From Rhyacophila brunnea (Eukaryota; Arthropoda; Insecta; Trichoptera; Rhyacophilidae), in the NCBI GenBank assembly GCA_022495005.1, contig JAGYXB010000791.1, positions 682,001 to 746,000 on the forward strand: a DNA stretch of 64,000 nt, written 5' to 3'. The notes under the pieces are model-generated. The model did not search any database and was not told the origin of the DNA. It worked only from the letters and a program-made list of their open reading frames with translations. Position numbers and translations under genes: made by a program. Shown in pieces: positions 11,579 through 22,927 of this stretch (its first letter is position 1; each line of letters starts with the position of its first letter).

Positions 11579-12307
11579 TATCGTGACCAAACGTCCCGTT
11601 TTTAGGTAGCCTATCACGTTGTTAGCCCAAGCATAGTTTCGGGACGCCGAAATGTCCCGTTTTCAGAAAGAGGGCAACCCGTGGAAACAATTTCAAAAAA
11701 GGCGCGAAAAATCATAAATAATAAAAATCGATAGAAAAGCACCAATAGAAAGGGTATGTTCTCTTATTTAAGAAAAAACTCAGTTTCAATTCGCAATGTT
11801 AATTACCAAAGTTAATTATAAGACGCCAATAATTTCATTCTTATTTGAAATCAAAACCAAATATAAGTACTTTGTTCTTCAGAAAAATATCTTCTTTTCT
11901 TCTTTCGACCATGTCCGATCCTAATAGGATCATATGGGCCTCCACAGAGTAGAGGTTTGTATTGACAGATTTTTTTTGTTTTTTACGAGAAATGGATGTC
12001 AGCCACTTGCTCAACCTATTAGGTCCATACCCTGACAGACACACATTTAAAAACAATATGTGTACTTGCCAGACCCAGGATTCGAACCTGGGACCCACGG
12101 CGTTATAGTCCAACGCTTAAGCCGCGCGGCCACCGTGGGCGTCAGATAAATATAAGAGCACATAAATTATTTATTTTCACGTGTTCATTGCTGTTCTTTT
12201 CATTAATAAATAAAAACTATGAAGTTAATATGCGTTTATTTGAATACACATACTATTATCTAAAATAGCAGATGTACCGTTTTGAGGAAAAAATAAATGG
12301 TCACGTC
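11579..12307 (+). mobile_element. hAT-like relic, copy 1, with a SINE inside
   Basis: The ends CGTGACCAAACGTCCCG and TGGTCACG are inverted, and the direct repeat ACTTATGAC flanks both sides (11570-11578 and 12308-12316), fitting a hAT target duplication. A fragment near 11730-11770 reads IDRKAPIERVCSL, corresponding to the VERVFSLMNKFW block of copy 2 and to the hAT C-terminal dimerisation region. The 3' part (12150-12300) matches 23390-23525. The element is broken by a SINE at 11890-12142. Confidence 0.65.
11890..12142 (-). mobile_element. tRNA-derived SINE (family S1), copy A
   Basis: Read on the minus strand, the head resembles a tRNA: an A-box-like GTGGCCGCGCGG and a canonical B box GGTTCGAATCC (complement at about 12080-12090), followed by an unrelated body with CCTAATAGGTTGAGCAAGTG. 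The flanks CAGAAAAATAT (11880-11890) and CAGATAAATAT (12143-12153) are a target duplication. Hence it is an inserted SINE, not a tRNA gene. The homologous hAT copy near 23391 lacks it, giving the empty site. Confidence 0.82.
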
Positions 12308-12316
12308 ACTTATGAC

Positions 12317-13107
12317 CCAACATTCTGATACGTATGTGAGAATTGGCTTCAGCAGTGATTTGTATATTATATGGATTTTAGTTTCCCGATGGAATATCAG
12401 TTACCATAATATTTTCATATGATGATGATGAATATTGTTTCATTTAAATTATCGGTTAAAGAGGACAAGGTCAAAATTTCATTTCCGCAATGGGTGCAGG
12501 TGGTCATTTTACTGTACTAATATTTTTATAACATGAAAATTGCGAGATTCCAAGAACTTAATTATTTTTTTGCGTATTTTTAACATTTTTCATATTTAAC
12601 TGTCGCATGCGGACAAGCTAAAAAAGCTTTCGAAGTGACTGACGTGACCTAGCTTGACTAGTAAAAATTGTAATAAAAAGTGGCACTCCTAATGGACAAC
12701 ACTATCTCTAGTTCCGCTTCCGTGACTTTATGAACATCAATAAAATTACGGACATGTCCACTTTACGTTTACGAACGTAGGTACTTGGGCATGTTTAACT
12801 ACAAAGGGAATTTTACGTTACGTCGAAGAATTAGGTGCTTAAAATGCCGTAAACATTTGTGGACGATGTCACCCCATTAAAAAATATCTAAGATGGTTAC
12901 ATGTTACAAGTGGTTGGTTGTATATTTTTAAATGTATCGAAACGAAGGTAGGTGGTTGGTTACGGTACCCACGTAACTATCGACTCTGTAGATATATTTT
13001 TATACCATTGATTACTGATTGCTTCATTGGATAATAATGGTCTTATTTATTAAAACTCTAAATCTTAATAATTGACCATAAACGTTTATGTGGTTGATAT
13101 TATCACC
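12317..13107. other. No recognisable feature
   Basis: AT-rich sequence. No gene, TIR element or tandem array is visible. Confidence 0.3.
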
Positions 13108-13335
13108 ACCCTGAATCTATCCACTGCTGGATGAATACTTCTCCAAGCTGATTCCACTTATCTCGTTCCTGTGCGTTGCGTTGCCACGTACTTCCGGAGA
13201 AATTAACCATTTCATCGATCCAACAACCTGTAGGTCTACCTTGCGGATGTTTTGTATCTCTTGGGTACCACTGGATGACTAAATTTGTCCAGCGATTGTC
13301 CCTTCTTCGAGCTGTGTCCAGCCCATTTCTATTTG
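13108..13335 (-). pseudogene. RTE-like retrotransposon 3' end (copy 2)
   Basis: On the minus strand an uninterrupted frame reads GLDTARRRDNRWTNLVIQW, then GRPTGCWIDEMV, and ends LGEVFIQQWIDSG. It is the same C-terminal tail as at 14907-15167, with many substitutions, so an independently aged, 5'-truncated copy. It encodes only about 75 residues of the reverse-transcriptase protein's end and cannot be functional. The plus-strand 114-residue frame here is its shadow. Confidence 0.72.
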
Positions 13336-13639
13336 AGGTTTTTAGCGAACTATACTACATCGCAAACCCTTGTCTGTTTTTCTTACCCATTCATTCCGCT
13401 TTCACTCATTGGAATTATTTTGAAACATTTTTTTGTGTCTTAATTAAGTATAGGATATTTAAAATATTGAATTTGTTTTTGGCTATAAATTCATCCCCAG
13501 AACGATTCAAAGATAACTAATAAAAAATATGTAAACAGTGAACGTAAACAATAAATCGTGTCAGTTAGAGAAAGTGTACCTACTGCATTAAACCTATCTG
13601 CTTCGCCCCTTCCCTTGTCACAATAGTGAAGCAGTTTTT

Positions 13640-13790
13640 ATTGAATTTTGAAAATAGCCGATATACTGGATTGTTTGTTAAGTTATGTTAGGTTTTCATT
13701 CTCGAATTCATGAATTTTTCCAAAATCGGCAATGAAAATTGTCGCGTTTCCCGCCTGGCTTCCCGTAAACCGACTTGTAAGTACCTTATA
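13640..13790 (+). repeat. Relic of the TTAGG-foldback family
   Basis: AAATAGCCGATATACTGGAT near 13650 followed by TTTGTTAAGTTATGTTAGG resembles the arm of the perfect foldback element at 36088-36316 (AAATAGCCGATAAACTGGAT, then TTTGTTAG). A second relic in inverted orientation is at 20095-20255. Further along, this copy and the 20-kb copy share AATTCATGAATTTT-type sequence absent from the 36-kb element. Confidence 0.5.
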
Positions 13791-13964
13791 TTTTTATTAC
13801 TACTTATTCATTTCACTAGAACGATTTCTTCTTAGACAAACACAAAATACATTATATATTTTATTTTTGAATTATTAATAACTATGTCCTTGCTTTTTCT
13901 TTTTCTACGTTGTTCGTAATTTTGAACAATCACAAACACCCATTATTTAAGAAAAACACATAAA

Positions 13965-14030
13965 TATTGTTTTCTGACCGGGAATCGAACTCAGAACTCT
14001 CCGGTGGGAGGCTAAAATACATTATATTAA
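13965..14030 (-). repeat. Possible tRNA-derived SINE fragment
   Basis: The minus strand carries GAGTTCGATTCCC, a B-box-like sequence, within a short tRNA-like stretch ending TCTGAC. No complete cloverleaf, A box or target duplication could be confirmed. Confidence 0.3.
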
Positions 14031-14900
14031 AATGATCCTCTCTTAAACTGGTTTAGTAATACCCATTCAGAGGTTCAGGGTGTTCTAAATTCCGTGTTAA
14101 ACGAAATATCAAAAGCTTGCGTAGATATATAGTAATTGTATGTCTTCGTATACTTACTATATTATCGTATATAACATGTTATGATCGATTAAACTTTTTC
14201 GTGTTTTAATCATACATAAATTAAATCACTGAGTCATTCATTAATTTTGAAAGGCAATTTTCGCGGACTATTTACTTTACTTCGCCACAACTATGGATGT
14301 GAATAATAGCTCCGAGTGGATTTTATCAAAATGTCGCAGTCACGCAGCGTCCAGAAAAAGGGTAGAACACTAACTACGTATCGTATTTTTTCATGCGTTT
14401 GGTTGTAAAATATAATAGTAAAAATACCAAAACATAACTACAAAGTTTAAACTTCACACGCTAAAGCTAAACGCCAAGGCCATACGAGGTAGATACCTAC
14501 AGTGTAAATTTCATCTGTCGACATCGGCATATCGCGCTAAATCTACCCCGCAAGCCACAGGAGCTTTTATTTATCATTCATTACAATATTTAAACAATTC
14601 GCTTGAAAAATTAACACACTGACTTTTTATAAAGTAGGTAGGTATATAATATTAACAATAAAATAAAATATAGCATACGATATTTTTAAGCGATGACCAT
14701 ATTTCGTACCTACCTACGTTCATATTATAAATCACTTAAGTAGTGATTATATTGAGAGGCACATCATGTACTGTCGCGCTATCACGGCGACAAATTTAGT
14801 CTATGGTTTCGTCAATTTGCAGAATATTTTGAACGATCACCACCTCTGTAAATTCAATGATAGAGAGTGCCAACTCTAGTGTATTAGTATTTTGAATTAT
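14031..14900. other. No recognisable feature
   Basis: AT-rich sequence up to the start of an RTE-like 3' end. Nothing supportable seen. Confidence 0.3.
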
Positions 14901-14906
14901 ATAATT

Positions 14907-15167
14907 TCAGCCGGGGTCGATCCACTGCTGGATGAAGGCCTCCCCCAGCTCCATCCGCTCTTTTCGGTTCCTTGCTTTTCTCTGCCACGTACTTCCACCA
15001 AACCTGACAAGTTCGTCAATCCAGCGGGTTTTGGGGCGCCCCTGTGGCCGCTTAGTGCCCCTCAGGTACCACTGAATGACTGTATTCGTCCAGCAGTTGT
15101 CAGTTCGCTGTGCGATATGTCCGGCCCACCGCCATTTCATCAGTTTAGTGACCTCTACCTGTGACAC
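14907..15167 (-). pseudogene. RTE-like retrotransposon reverse-transcriptase tail (copy 3, best preserved)
   Basis: An 86-residue minus-strand frame starts MSQVEVTKLMKWRWAGHIAQ, continues with GRPKTRWIDELVRFGGSTWQ and ends EAFIQQWIDPG before a stop. This arrangement (a KWRWAGHIAR-like motif, a GRP.TRW motif, then a terminal LGEAF.QQW) is the familiar C-terminus of insect RTE-type non-LTR reverse transcriptases, beyond the catalytic core. Only this tail is present, so the copy is strongly 5'-truncated and dead. The overlapping plus-strand 90-residue frame is a shadow. The family call is from recognition of the motif. Confidence 0.78.
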
Positions 15168-15170
15168 ATC

Positions 15171-16688
15171 ACATCACAAGAGTGAGAGATGCGATATAGA
15201 GTATTTTCAATTATTATTCATGCTTATTTGAATTAATTTTGACAGTTTCTAGGTGTACATACATACGTTAAAATTACTTGCGATATTATATCCACAGATA
15301 ATATTTTGAAAAGAACCCAAGCTTCAGACTATAGATAATAGACAACATTCTTATGGAAAATACATAGTGCCAACAGCTAAAAACAAAACGCAATACGCGA
15401 TTTTGAGATGAGTCGAAAATGTGTAGGCATGTAGAAACTGATAAAAAAACTTTCATTGAGTCATTCAGTATCGATGCAGTGCGATACAACGTGAGGTGAC
15501 CTCATAGTTGTTCTGGTAATTTCGGCAGATTTTGCTAACTGACAATATTCTTTTAAAGATTCAAAATGTGCTACGGGATGGGAGCATCAGTCTGATAACA
15601 TCTTAAACACCAAGAAAAACTACATTACACACTTTTTCCCATAGCGGCAGCTTACTGTGACGTCACGTGCATTTAATGTCAATAGTGTTGAAAGTCTACC
15701 AACTGGCGAGTGTACAGAACAGCGACTCGCGATGATATCATCACAAGTTTTTTGGAATAAGTTTATTGGGCCACACATACTGAGTATGGGTAGTTTCATC
15801 CGAAACTTGAGTACACAAACTGGTGACAGTATTTCCAACTCAATATTTGACTGTTAATACATTAATTACCAAAATGTGAACATTGTAAAGTTGTGTAAAA
15901 TTAACCATATTCTTCCACTTGTAATAATAACTGCTAAGTAAGACCACTATAATATATTAATATACATATAATATATAATTAGATACGCCTTCCTTCGCGT
16001 GAATACCGACTCAAATCACGGAAGACCTCTCAAGTGGATGCCCTACATATCTTACCAGGGAGGACGTAACTGTTCAAAATTACATAATGCAATATGTAGA
16101 CTGAACTAATTGGTGTAGATTGTGGATTATGGAATACATCCCTCGGATGAAAATATATACCTCGTAATCTTTCGAATTTAATTGAATATGTTTACCCTCC
16201 CGAACGGTTTAGATTGTTTAGAAGGACAGGTAATTTCAATTTGGGCATAGGTACATAATAATAATTATCTACATATTGTTCAAATTAAAAAAAATACCTA
16301 TATTATATAAGAATTCATGTAGAAATGATAATATTATTTATTACGAAATGGACATTGTGGTATAATAAATTACATAAATATTTCCATAGTAAGAACGACA
16401 TAAATTCAGGACTACCCATTCCTACAGGATATGTCATATGTAAAATATTATGATATATTTTTGGTCGATACAACACACATTGATCAAGTATAAATTTATT
16501 ATCATCTTTGAAAGTGGTACGCAACGGAGGGTCTGTGAGCGCTGGGATTATCAATGTAAGTTAATTGGATTAATGCTGGATAAGTTTCGCTGAATTGAAT
16601 TATTTTATATCAAAATAAATTTGTTGTCAATAGTAAAAAAAATATTAACTACTATAAGGTCCAAATAAATACAACATACATCGTTTAC
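15171..16688. other. No recognisable feature
   Basis: About 1.5 kb of AT-rich sequence. Overlapping short frames on both strands at 15620-15857 and a minus-strand frame at 16315-16554 show no known domain and no clear splice context. Confidence 0.3.
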
Positions 16689-16692
16689 TTAA

Positions 16693-17047
16693 GGCTATAC
16701 CTCAGTTGAGGCATGGTCTAAAAAGATCGTGACTAGGCGGTGCACGGATTGTGCAAATGACGCGAGCCGAACGAAATATAATTTGTCATGAAAATTTAAC
16801 ATGCGTCCATTTAATGTTATGTTATTGTTATATTAGTAATAATAATAGTATATTCATTGGCATGTTTTCTTTTTCAAGTAAATGCGTAACGTTTTTTAGT
16901 CATCTTTACACGATTTAAGAATATACTCCTCCGACGCCATCACAAAACAAATTGACGTGCTTACGCTCCGTCTCCGAATGGCAACGCGGCCGAAATTACG
17001 TCCCACATAGTATTGAAAATTATTTGCCGTTTCACTTATGTACGCTC
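16693..17047 (+). mobile_element. TTAA-flanked MITE (family T), copy 1
   Basis: The left end GGCTATACCTCAGTTGAGGC and right end ATGTACGCTC are imperfect inverted repeats. TTAA stands on both sides (16689-16692 and 17048-17051). The body has ATGCGTCCATTTAATGTTATG and GAAAATTATTTGCCGTTTCA, which recur in the copies at 22928, 53451 and 56373. Short non-coding TTAA MITEs are usually mobilised by piggyBac-type transposases. Confidence 0.75.
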
Positions 17048-17051
17048 TTAA

Positions 17052-17832
17052 TATATTTAGTTCTTGGAAATTAAATGGTAATTATAAAGAGGAAAATCAT
17101 CATTTTATTGATGATGGTTGTACCGTAGGTAACTACACATTCGATTGTATCTACGTGTTATAGTTTTTCTTGAGAAAACACAAGTAATAATTATGATTTT
17201 CCTGTTTTAATTTGGAAAACCATAATGAATTAGTAAGTGTGAGATATTATCACTTATTTTAATATGTATAGGTACTATTTAACAGTAAGTAAAGTATTCT
17301 CGAGCGACCGTACCGAAACGTTTGATAAATAGAATATAGTGAAATATGCTATAAAACACTACTTAAACAGTAAAGTAATATTATCAGATCAACAAAATCA
17401 ATTAGCATTTTCAAAATTAATGTTATATTGCGTCCTTGATGACAAAAAGGTTTTCAACACCTGGATATATGACAACAAAGTAAAGATTTATTAGAATATA
17501 CTAGTTTTATTATGGAATTTATAGTATCAACGTAAACATATTATTTCTATCTTTTGTTTGGCAAACCAATATACATTAATTCAGGTTCACGGAAAATTGA
17601 TCAGGCAGATAATTAACCGATCGTCGATGAAACATCGTTAAACGTTGAATTCAGCATTTTAATTGCCATTTTGTTTACTTTCTGGATGCTGCATATTAGT
17701 ATATTAAAAGATGAGACCAGTTGAGTAACTCATTTAATTTTAAATAAAATCGAATTATTGCAAATTATAAAGGAAACACTAGAAATACGTTGTATTAAAG
17801 GGTATTTTTGATAAACCGATTTGTGTGATCAA
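17052..17832. other. No recognisable feature
   Basis: AT-rich sequence between a MITE and a SINE fragment. Nothing else supportable. Confidence 0.3.
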
Positions 17833-18005
17833 TATGTCGTGGAGCTGGCAAATTCACACATTGTGTTTGAAGTCAGGATATAGACCTAATAGGTTGAGCA
17901 AATGGTTAACATTCATTTCTCGCAAAAACAAAAATCTGCTAAGTAATACAAACCTCCACTTTGATCCATATGATCATCTTAGAATCGAACATTGTCAAAG
18001 AATGA
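17833..18005 (+). mobile_element. SINE family S1, decayed copy (body only)
   Basis: TCTGGCAAGTACACA-like sequence (here GCTGGCAAATTCACACATTG) leads into ATAGACCTAATAGGTTGAGC and CATTTCTCGCAAAAACA, matching the S1 body at 11890-12060 and 28730-28865. The tRNA-like head with its B box is missing. Confidence 0.65.
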
Positions 18006-18500
18006 AAATATTAATAAATGTTACAGTATTTTTTTCAATATTGCAGTTAATAGTTTTTCAATCTACCGGGCCTTACCCTCTCCCTATCCAGTCGTGTTTT
18101 TGTAGACTATTAAAACCATTTTTACTAAAGGCATAAGCCACCCTATTTTTTCAATAGCATGCTAATAGTGTACGCGTTTTGAGTCGATCTATGCTCCCGA
18201 TTTGCTTACGATTTACGCTCCTCATTTTAATTTCGTAGCTTAAACTGTGATTAGTATTTAAAAATATTATATTTTACGTTTATTTTTTTATAATAGATAC
18301 CTATATATACTGCATATATGAAATGCATGTTATAAAAATTACATCTCTGTAAGCACTTGTCCGTTAGGCATAAAGCTCACCTAAAAAGCGTTCGGTGCGC
18401 TTACTACTGAGTAGGCCCCCTCCCACCCGCGCATAAGCCTTCACCTATGTAATAAGGGGCTCAAGGAGCACAAAATAATTATTATTATCAGCGTCTCTCA
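18006..18500. other. No recognisable feature
   Basis: AT-rich with a short GC-richer patch near 18400-18440. No repeat or coding signal recognised. Confidence 0.3.
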
Positions 18501-18522
18501 TAACAAAGCAATAAAAATATTA

Positions 18523-18834
18523 TTAAATTTCTCGGGGCTTGTAATTAATATCGGACACGCAATAACTAAACAAAGAGTTCATTGTTCTTAAATAATGGCT
18601 TCTCGCCAGTCTATCGACGACGCTTCGAGGAGCGTGATTTTGTTTGCCGTGTTCAATGAATGGACTACGTTGTATTTTCGTTAATTCGTATCGTTGAGAA
18701 GCCAAAAACGGTGACTCATGGGGCAGGCGGGCACAAGGCGTCGTCAAATCCAGTGTGCGCTGGCGTATTTGATTACGTTGTATTTTCGATGATTCACATA
18801 GCCTTAGGCTTAAATACATAAAGCGTCGGGTCAT
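18523..18834. other. Unexplained GC-richer block with internal direct repeat
   Basis: This block is noticeably richer in G+C than its surroundings. TACGTTGTATTTTCG occurs twice, near 18667 and 18775, each time followed by a TTAATTC- or ATGATTC-type sequence. A 103-residue minus-strand frame spans it but shows no domain I recognise. It could be an old exon, a promoter region or a fragment of an unknown element. Confidence 0.3.
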
Positions 18835-18849
18835 CTGATATTATGAAAG

Positions 18850-19880
18850 TGGTTTTGACATTGTGTGTGTTTTTTTACAATACGTGTGTAATCGTATGTA
18901 TGTGTTGTATGCGTGAAATGTTCGAAATTACTTCGACCCTTTGTTTGATTGGATTGGTACATTACTGACATAGCTGGTAACGTATTAAAATTGGTGCCAC
19001 GTACGTGTCGGTTAATTAAGCAAACGGGAAATCAATTTATAATATATAGCTACAGATAGAATAATTCTGAGCTGAATGCAGAACTATTCTAACTCACATT
19101 TGAAATATTTTGCAGAAGAATTTTTTGAAACAGCCTACTTGAGTTATTTATTATTTATATAGAGAAGTGCATGCGCCATTTTTTCATCAATAATCTTACT
19201 AAAATATGATGTATAGGTACATACTATAATATAATTTAAGTAAGTTGTATCAAAAATCTCTCTCCTCAAAAATTTAAAATGTATGTTAGAATTTAGTTCT
19301 GCATTCAGCTGACGTCAGATGTGTCTAGTAATAGTAGAATATAAAATAATGAAATTATTATTTAAATAAGAAGGTAGGTAGGCTTTGATGGAGTAAAACA
19401 GTTTCTCACTTTCGAAAAAGCAAAGTAATCTATGGTTATAATTTATTATTTTCGCCCATTTTCATCTAGGACTATCTTCCTCGTGAATAGAGACAGATGT
19501 TACATCTTTATTCTTGGCGGGCAGACGAATGAATCATGAAGTGGCTTTTAACATTTTTTGCTCGTTTTCAGTTTAAAACGCTTCATCTGCTGACAATGTT
19601 AAAGATCTGCTACTAGGTTTTGTAACAAAGATAACACAGCCAAATTAACTGTGTCAACTTCCATCTGTTTTATATTTTGCTTGACATGAATGACATCTTC
19701 TAATGTGAATATGATATCATTTATTTAAAGCTGCAAGAGCACTGTGGATAAAATTTTCCAAAGAGATATTATAATATACTTACACAATAAGATTAATGTA
19801 TGTATTTTTAACCAGCCAAATTCAGTAGCACTTTTAAAACAAAACAAAAAAAAAGATAAGAAAAATTGGCAGATCAATCA
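18850..19880. other. No recognisable feature
   Basis: AT-rich sequence with no gene, TIR or tandem repeat that I can support. Confidence 0.3.
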
Positions 19881-20447
19881 ATCACCGATAAGTTTAGTAA
19901 AATCACCTTTTTAGTCAACAAATTAAAGTTGAATGGTGGTACTTATACAATTTCAACTGAATTTTCGAATGTGCAACACGGTTACGTGTAAAATGTACGT
20001 AAAAAATTCACCGTGGCACAGTTCGCCGTGAGCTTTCTGCGAGATGATGGTCTCCAATGTTATTAGATTCAATATGAAAAAATATATTAATTCAATTTTC
20101 ATAGCTGATTTTGGCAAAATTCATGAATTTAAGAATGAAACCCCAACCTAACCCAACAGATAATCCAGTATATCGTTTATTTTCAAATTCAAAATGTGTT
20201 TGCCGTTTTTGCCGCTGGCTTCTGTGAACCGTCAAGAACCGTGTTTTATTTTTACGTGAATTTTACCTCAGTACTATGCGACCCAAAGAGGTTGGACGGT
20301 CATTAATATACGACAATATATTTCCGATACAACATTTCACAGTGAAGTGTGATACGGAGAACTGTATACATACAAGTTAACGGACACGATCACCGATAAG
20401 TTTAGTAAAATCACCTTTTTAATCACCAAATCTAAGTTGAATGGTGA
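19881..20447 (+). repeat. Two ~60-bp direct repeats flanking a TTAGG-family relic
   Basis: ATCACCGATAAGTTTAGTAA followed by ATCACCTTTTT and AAGTTGAATGGTG occurs at 19881-19938 and again at 20389-20447. Between them, 20095-20255 carries CCCCAACCTAACCCAACAG and AATCCAGTATATCG, an inverted relic of the foldback family seen intact at 36088-36316. The direct repeats may be remnants of a larger element or a local duplication. Confidence 0.5.
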
Positions 20448-20450
20448 TTC

Positions 20451-21415
20451 ACTTCCGTTTGATTTCTCTTATATTAAGGGTTCATGTTTCACAATATCCA
20501 TACGTCGGTAGCACGGATTGGTTAAATATTTAACGCAACCCTTAAGCTTAAATGCATATATTACTACATATAGTACAAACTTTAGTTACGATTTTTTGGA
20601 CTAAACGGTATCGATTTTTGCATACATTTTATATCCAATATCCAAATCCATCCAAAGTAGTAATCATTATTTCAATTCTGCCAATATATTATGTCATTGT
20701 AACTTGTGGTTGTTGGGATATAATTTGTAATCAAACGACGCGAGCCGAAAATGGTGTATATTATTATTATGTATGGGCCGGATTTTGGCAGTTATTTTTA
20801 ACGGCTATAGTCAAATTCAGTTTTAACCACAATAGATTTTGATCGGGAAAATATTACTGGATTCTATAAGGTGGATTGATTGATTGGTTTATGACAATAT
20901 AATAATTGTTAAAAAAAATTAATACAGCATTTGTGTTTTTTGATGAAAATAATATATAAGTAGAAAAAACTATTAAATATTTTTTAAATTATTTGTCCCG
21001 TAATCACACCTAGGTTAAGGTTAAGAGGTGAAGACATAATGGAAGGTCACTTTTGAAGACACTATCAGGCGCCCAAATGCTCACCATGACAGTTTGTTTC
21101 TGCGAGCTACAGACATTTTTTTCCTTATTGGATTCTTCTATACTGCCCTTGAATTAGTTAACGATTAGGTGATTAGGTTACCAATGGCTCTCAAGTTTTA
21201 GAGAAAAAATGTCTATCTTTGTGCGATCGAGTATTGAAATAAGATACAATTAGACAATTTAATAATTGTCTTATTTTTTGTAAGCGGTGGGTCTAATGTG
21301 GAACTATAGAAAGCAAATAACTTCCCGACCGAAATTCAAAGTAGACAAAATAACATAAAAAAATAAAACAAGTAAACTATGTTTATTTTATACCTAAAGA
21401 TATATGCATAGGTAC
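20451..21415. other. No recognisable feature
   Basis: AT-rich. The 96-residue frame at 20552-20842 is hydrophobic, matches nothing known to me and shows no gene context. Confidence 0.3.
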
Positions 21416-21427
21416 AGGAAGGACATA

Positions 21428-21537
21428 TTATTCTTCTGGCATAGCAGCCACGACGATACCACTTTGCACCGGTGTTAGTGTCATTTTAAGTAACGAAACC
21501 AACACCTAAATGACTCGCCTATACTGCCAGAAGAATC
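21428..21537. repeat. Short inverted repeat around a GC-richer core
   Basis: ATTCTTCTGGCATAG near 21430 faces CTATACTGCCAGAAGAAT near 21520. The arms are about 17 bp with one extra base and enclose about 75 bp. It may be a very small TIR element; no target duplication was clear. Confidence 0.4.
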
Positions 21538-21555
21538 GGACACCATTCTACCTGG

Positions 21556-22050
21556 CAGTGGCGAAGGGTGGAGGTAGGCTGTTAATACTAGCCATAAATA
21601 GTGAACACTAAACATTGTCACTCATACGTCTATTTTGTTTTCATTCAAATAAAACTACAATTTACAGACGGTGTTGGTTAGTTTTTAAAATTCAATTAAA
21701 CCCTGCAAAACCAAGCCATTATAAATAACAGCCAAAAAATACTCGTTCATCTATAAAATATCTAAATTTATGCAATTAAATCATACATAACTTTCGATAT
21801 TATTTTATGGATCGAATAATTTTTGTTATCTATTTTCGAGTGGTTTAGGCAAGGATTAACGAATTTAGTGTATACAATAAATGAGCCAATGTGTGTAATA
21901 TGTATTCTTAATCCAACGAAAACAAATAACTATGAACAAAAAAATGTGCATAATTTTGTCGTATCACCAAAAGAATACCTAAACTATCATCGTTTGGTTT
22001 AGACAGGGTTTAATTGATTTATTAAAACTAACCAACACCATCTGTAAATA
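21556..22050 (+). repeat. Family X repeat, copy B
   Basis: Starts CAGTGGCGAAGGGTGGAGG and TAGGCTGTTAA, with inner arms GGTGTTGGTTAG near 21670 and CTAACCAACACCATCTG near 22030. The right terminal segment is absent, and the copy abuts SINE S1 copy B at 22062. Non-coding. Confidence 0.68.
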
Positions 22051-22061
22051 TTAATAGATTT

Positions 22062-22217
22062 TTGTTTGTTTTTACGAGAAATGGATGTCCTATTAGGTCC
22101 ATGCTCGGACTCAAAACACAAATTGAAAATCAATATGCGTATTTGCCAAGCCCAGGATTCGAACCTGGGACCCACGACATTATAGGCCGACGCTTAAACC
22201 GCTCAGCCATCGTGTAT
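22062..22217 (-). mobile_element. SINE family S1, copy B
   Basis: On the minus strand the head carries GTGGGTCCCAGGTTCGAATC with a canonical B box, then CTTGGCAAATACGCATATTG, then a body ending TTTCTCGTAAAAACAAAC. The anticodon-loop region does not make a normal tRNA and the sequence continues as in the other S1 copies, so I call it a SINE. It lacks part of the body relative to copy A. The overlapping plus-strand 70-residue frame is not a gene. Confidence 0.75.
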
Positions 22218-22620
22218 TCAGTCCATTTGGTCTTTACCACGTTAAAAATTGCTTTACGACAGTGGTTAGCTTAATCAAAACTAGGTACCTACCGAAATTT
22301 ACGTTTGAGTTTTTTATTGTTATAATTACTGTCTATATTGTGGTGAGCAATACATACCTAAATTTACTATGTAATGTGGAAAAGGGATAATTGGTAAAAT
22401 CTCCACCCCTCTAATCAACGAAAACTTGTAATCTTACCACATATCCCTTTCCTGCAGTGCATCGTTAATTTTTCACCCCGACCATACGATATTTACAATA
22501 ATTATAACATATTGGAGGGTACCTACATTTAAATTTCGGTAATTATAGTTGATAAAGTTTACCAAATGAGTGAAACAAAAATAGCTAGTCGATAAAAGTA
22601 TATTAACATGACAGTGATAA
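22218..22620. other. No recognisable feature
   Basis: AT-rich spacer between a SINE and a hAT relic. Nothing supportable. Confidence 0.3.
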
Positions 22621-22689
22621 TAATAATAACATAACGTGAGCATACGTCCCGTTTTCAGAAAGAATTCTAAAAAAGGCGCGAAAAATCAA

Positions 22690-22800
22690 AAAAACGACAG
22701 AAAAGCACCGGTAGAAAGGGTCTTTTCGCTTATGAATAAGTTTTGGACGAGCGAAAAAAACACAGTGCAAGAGGCCATTCATAGACTAAAACCGTATGCG
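22690..22800 (+). pseudogene. hAT transposase C-terminal fragment
   Basis: One frame reads KNDRKAPVERVFSLMNKFW followed by TSEKNTVQEAIHRLKPYAV and a stop. The VERVFS.MN..W pattern is the conserved helix of the hAT C-terminal dimerisation domain, which helps transposase subunits assemble. Only this ~35-residue piece remains, with no catalytic region. Confidence 0.6.
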
Positions 22801-22927
22801 GTTTAGAACCGTGTGCCATACTAAACTTATGATTTCTGTTCATGTAAATATACTTTCACTAAGTTTGTAAGTGTAAGTGTATGGTATAAACGGATAGGAT
22901 CAGATGCTTATAATACACAGTCCTTAA

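Noticed and set aside
12060..12142. Apparent tRNA gene with a perfect B box
   Set aside because: The head continues into a shared repeat body, has a target duplication and recurs at 22062-22217 and 28672-28865, so it is a SINE. The same reasoning applies to the S2 copies.
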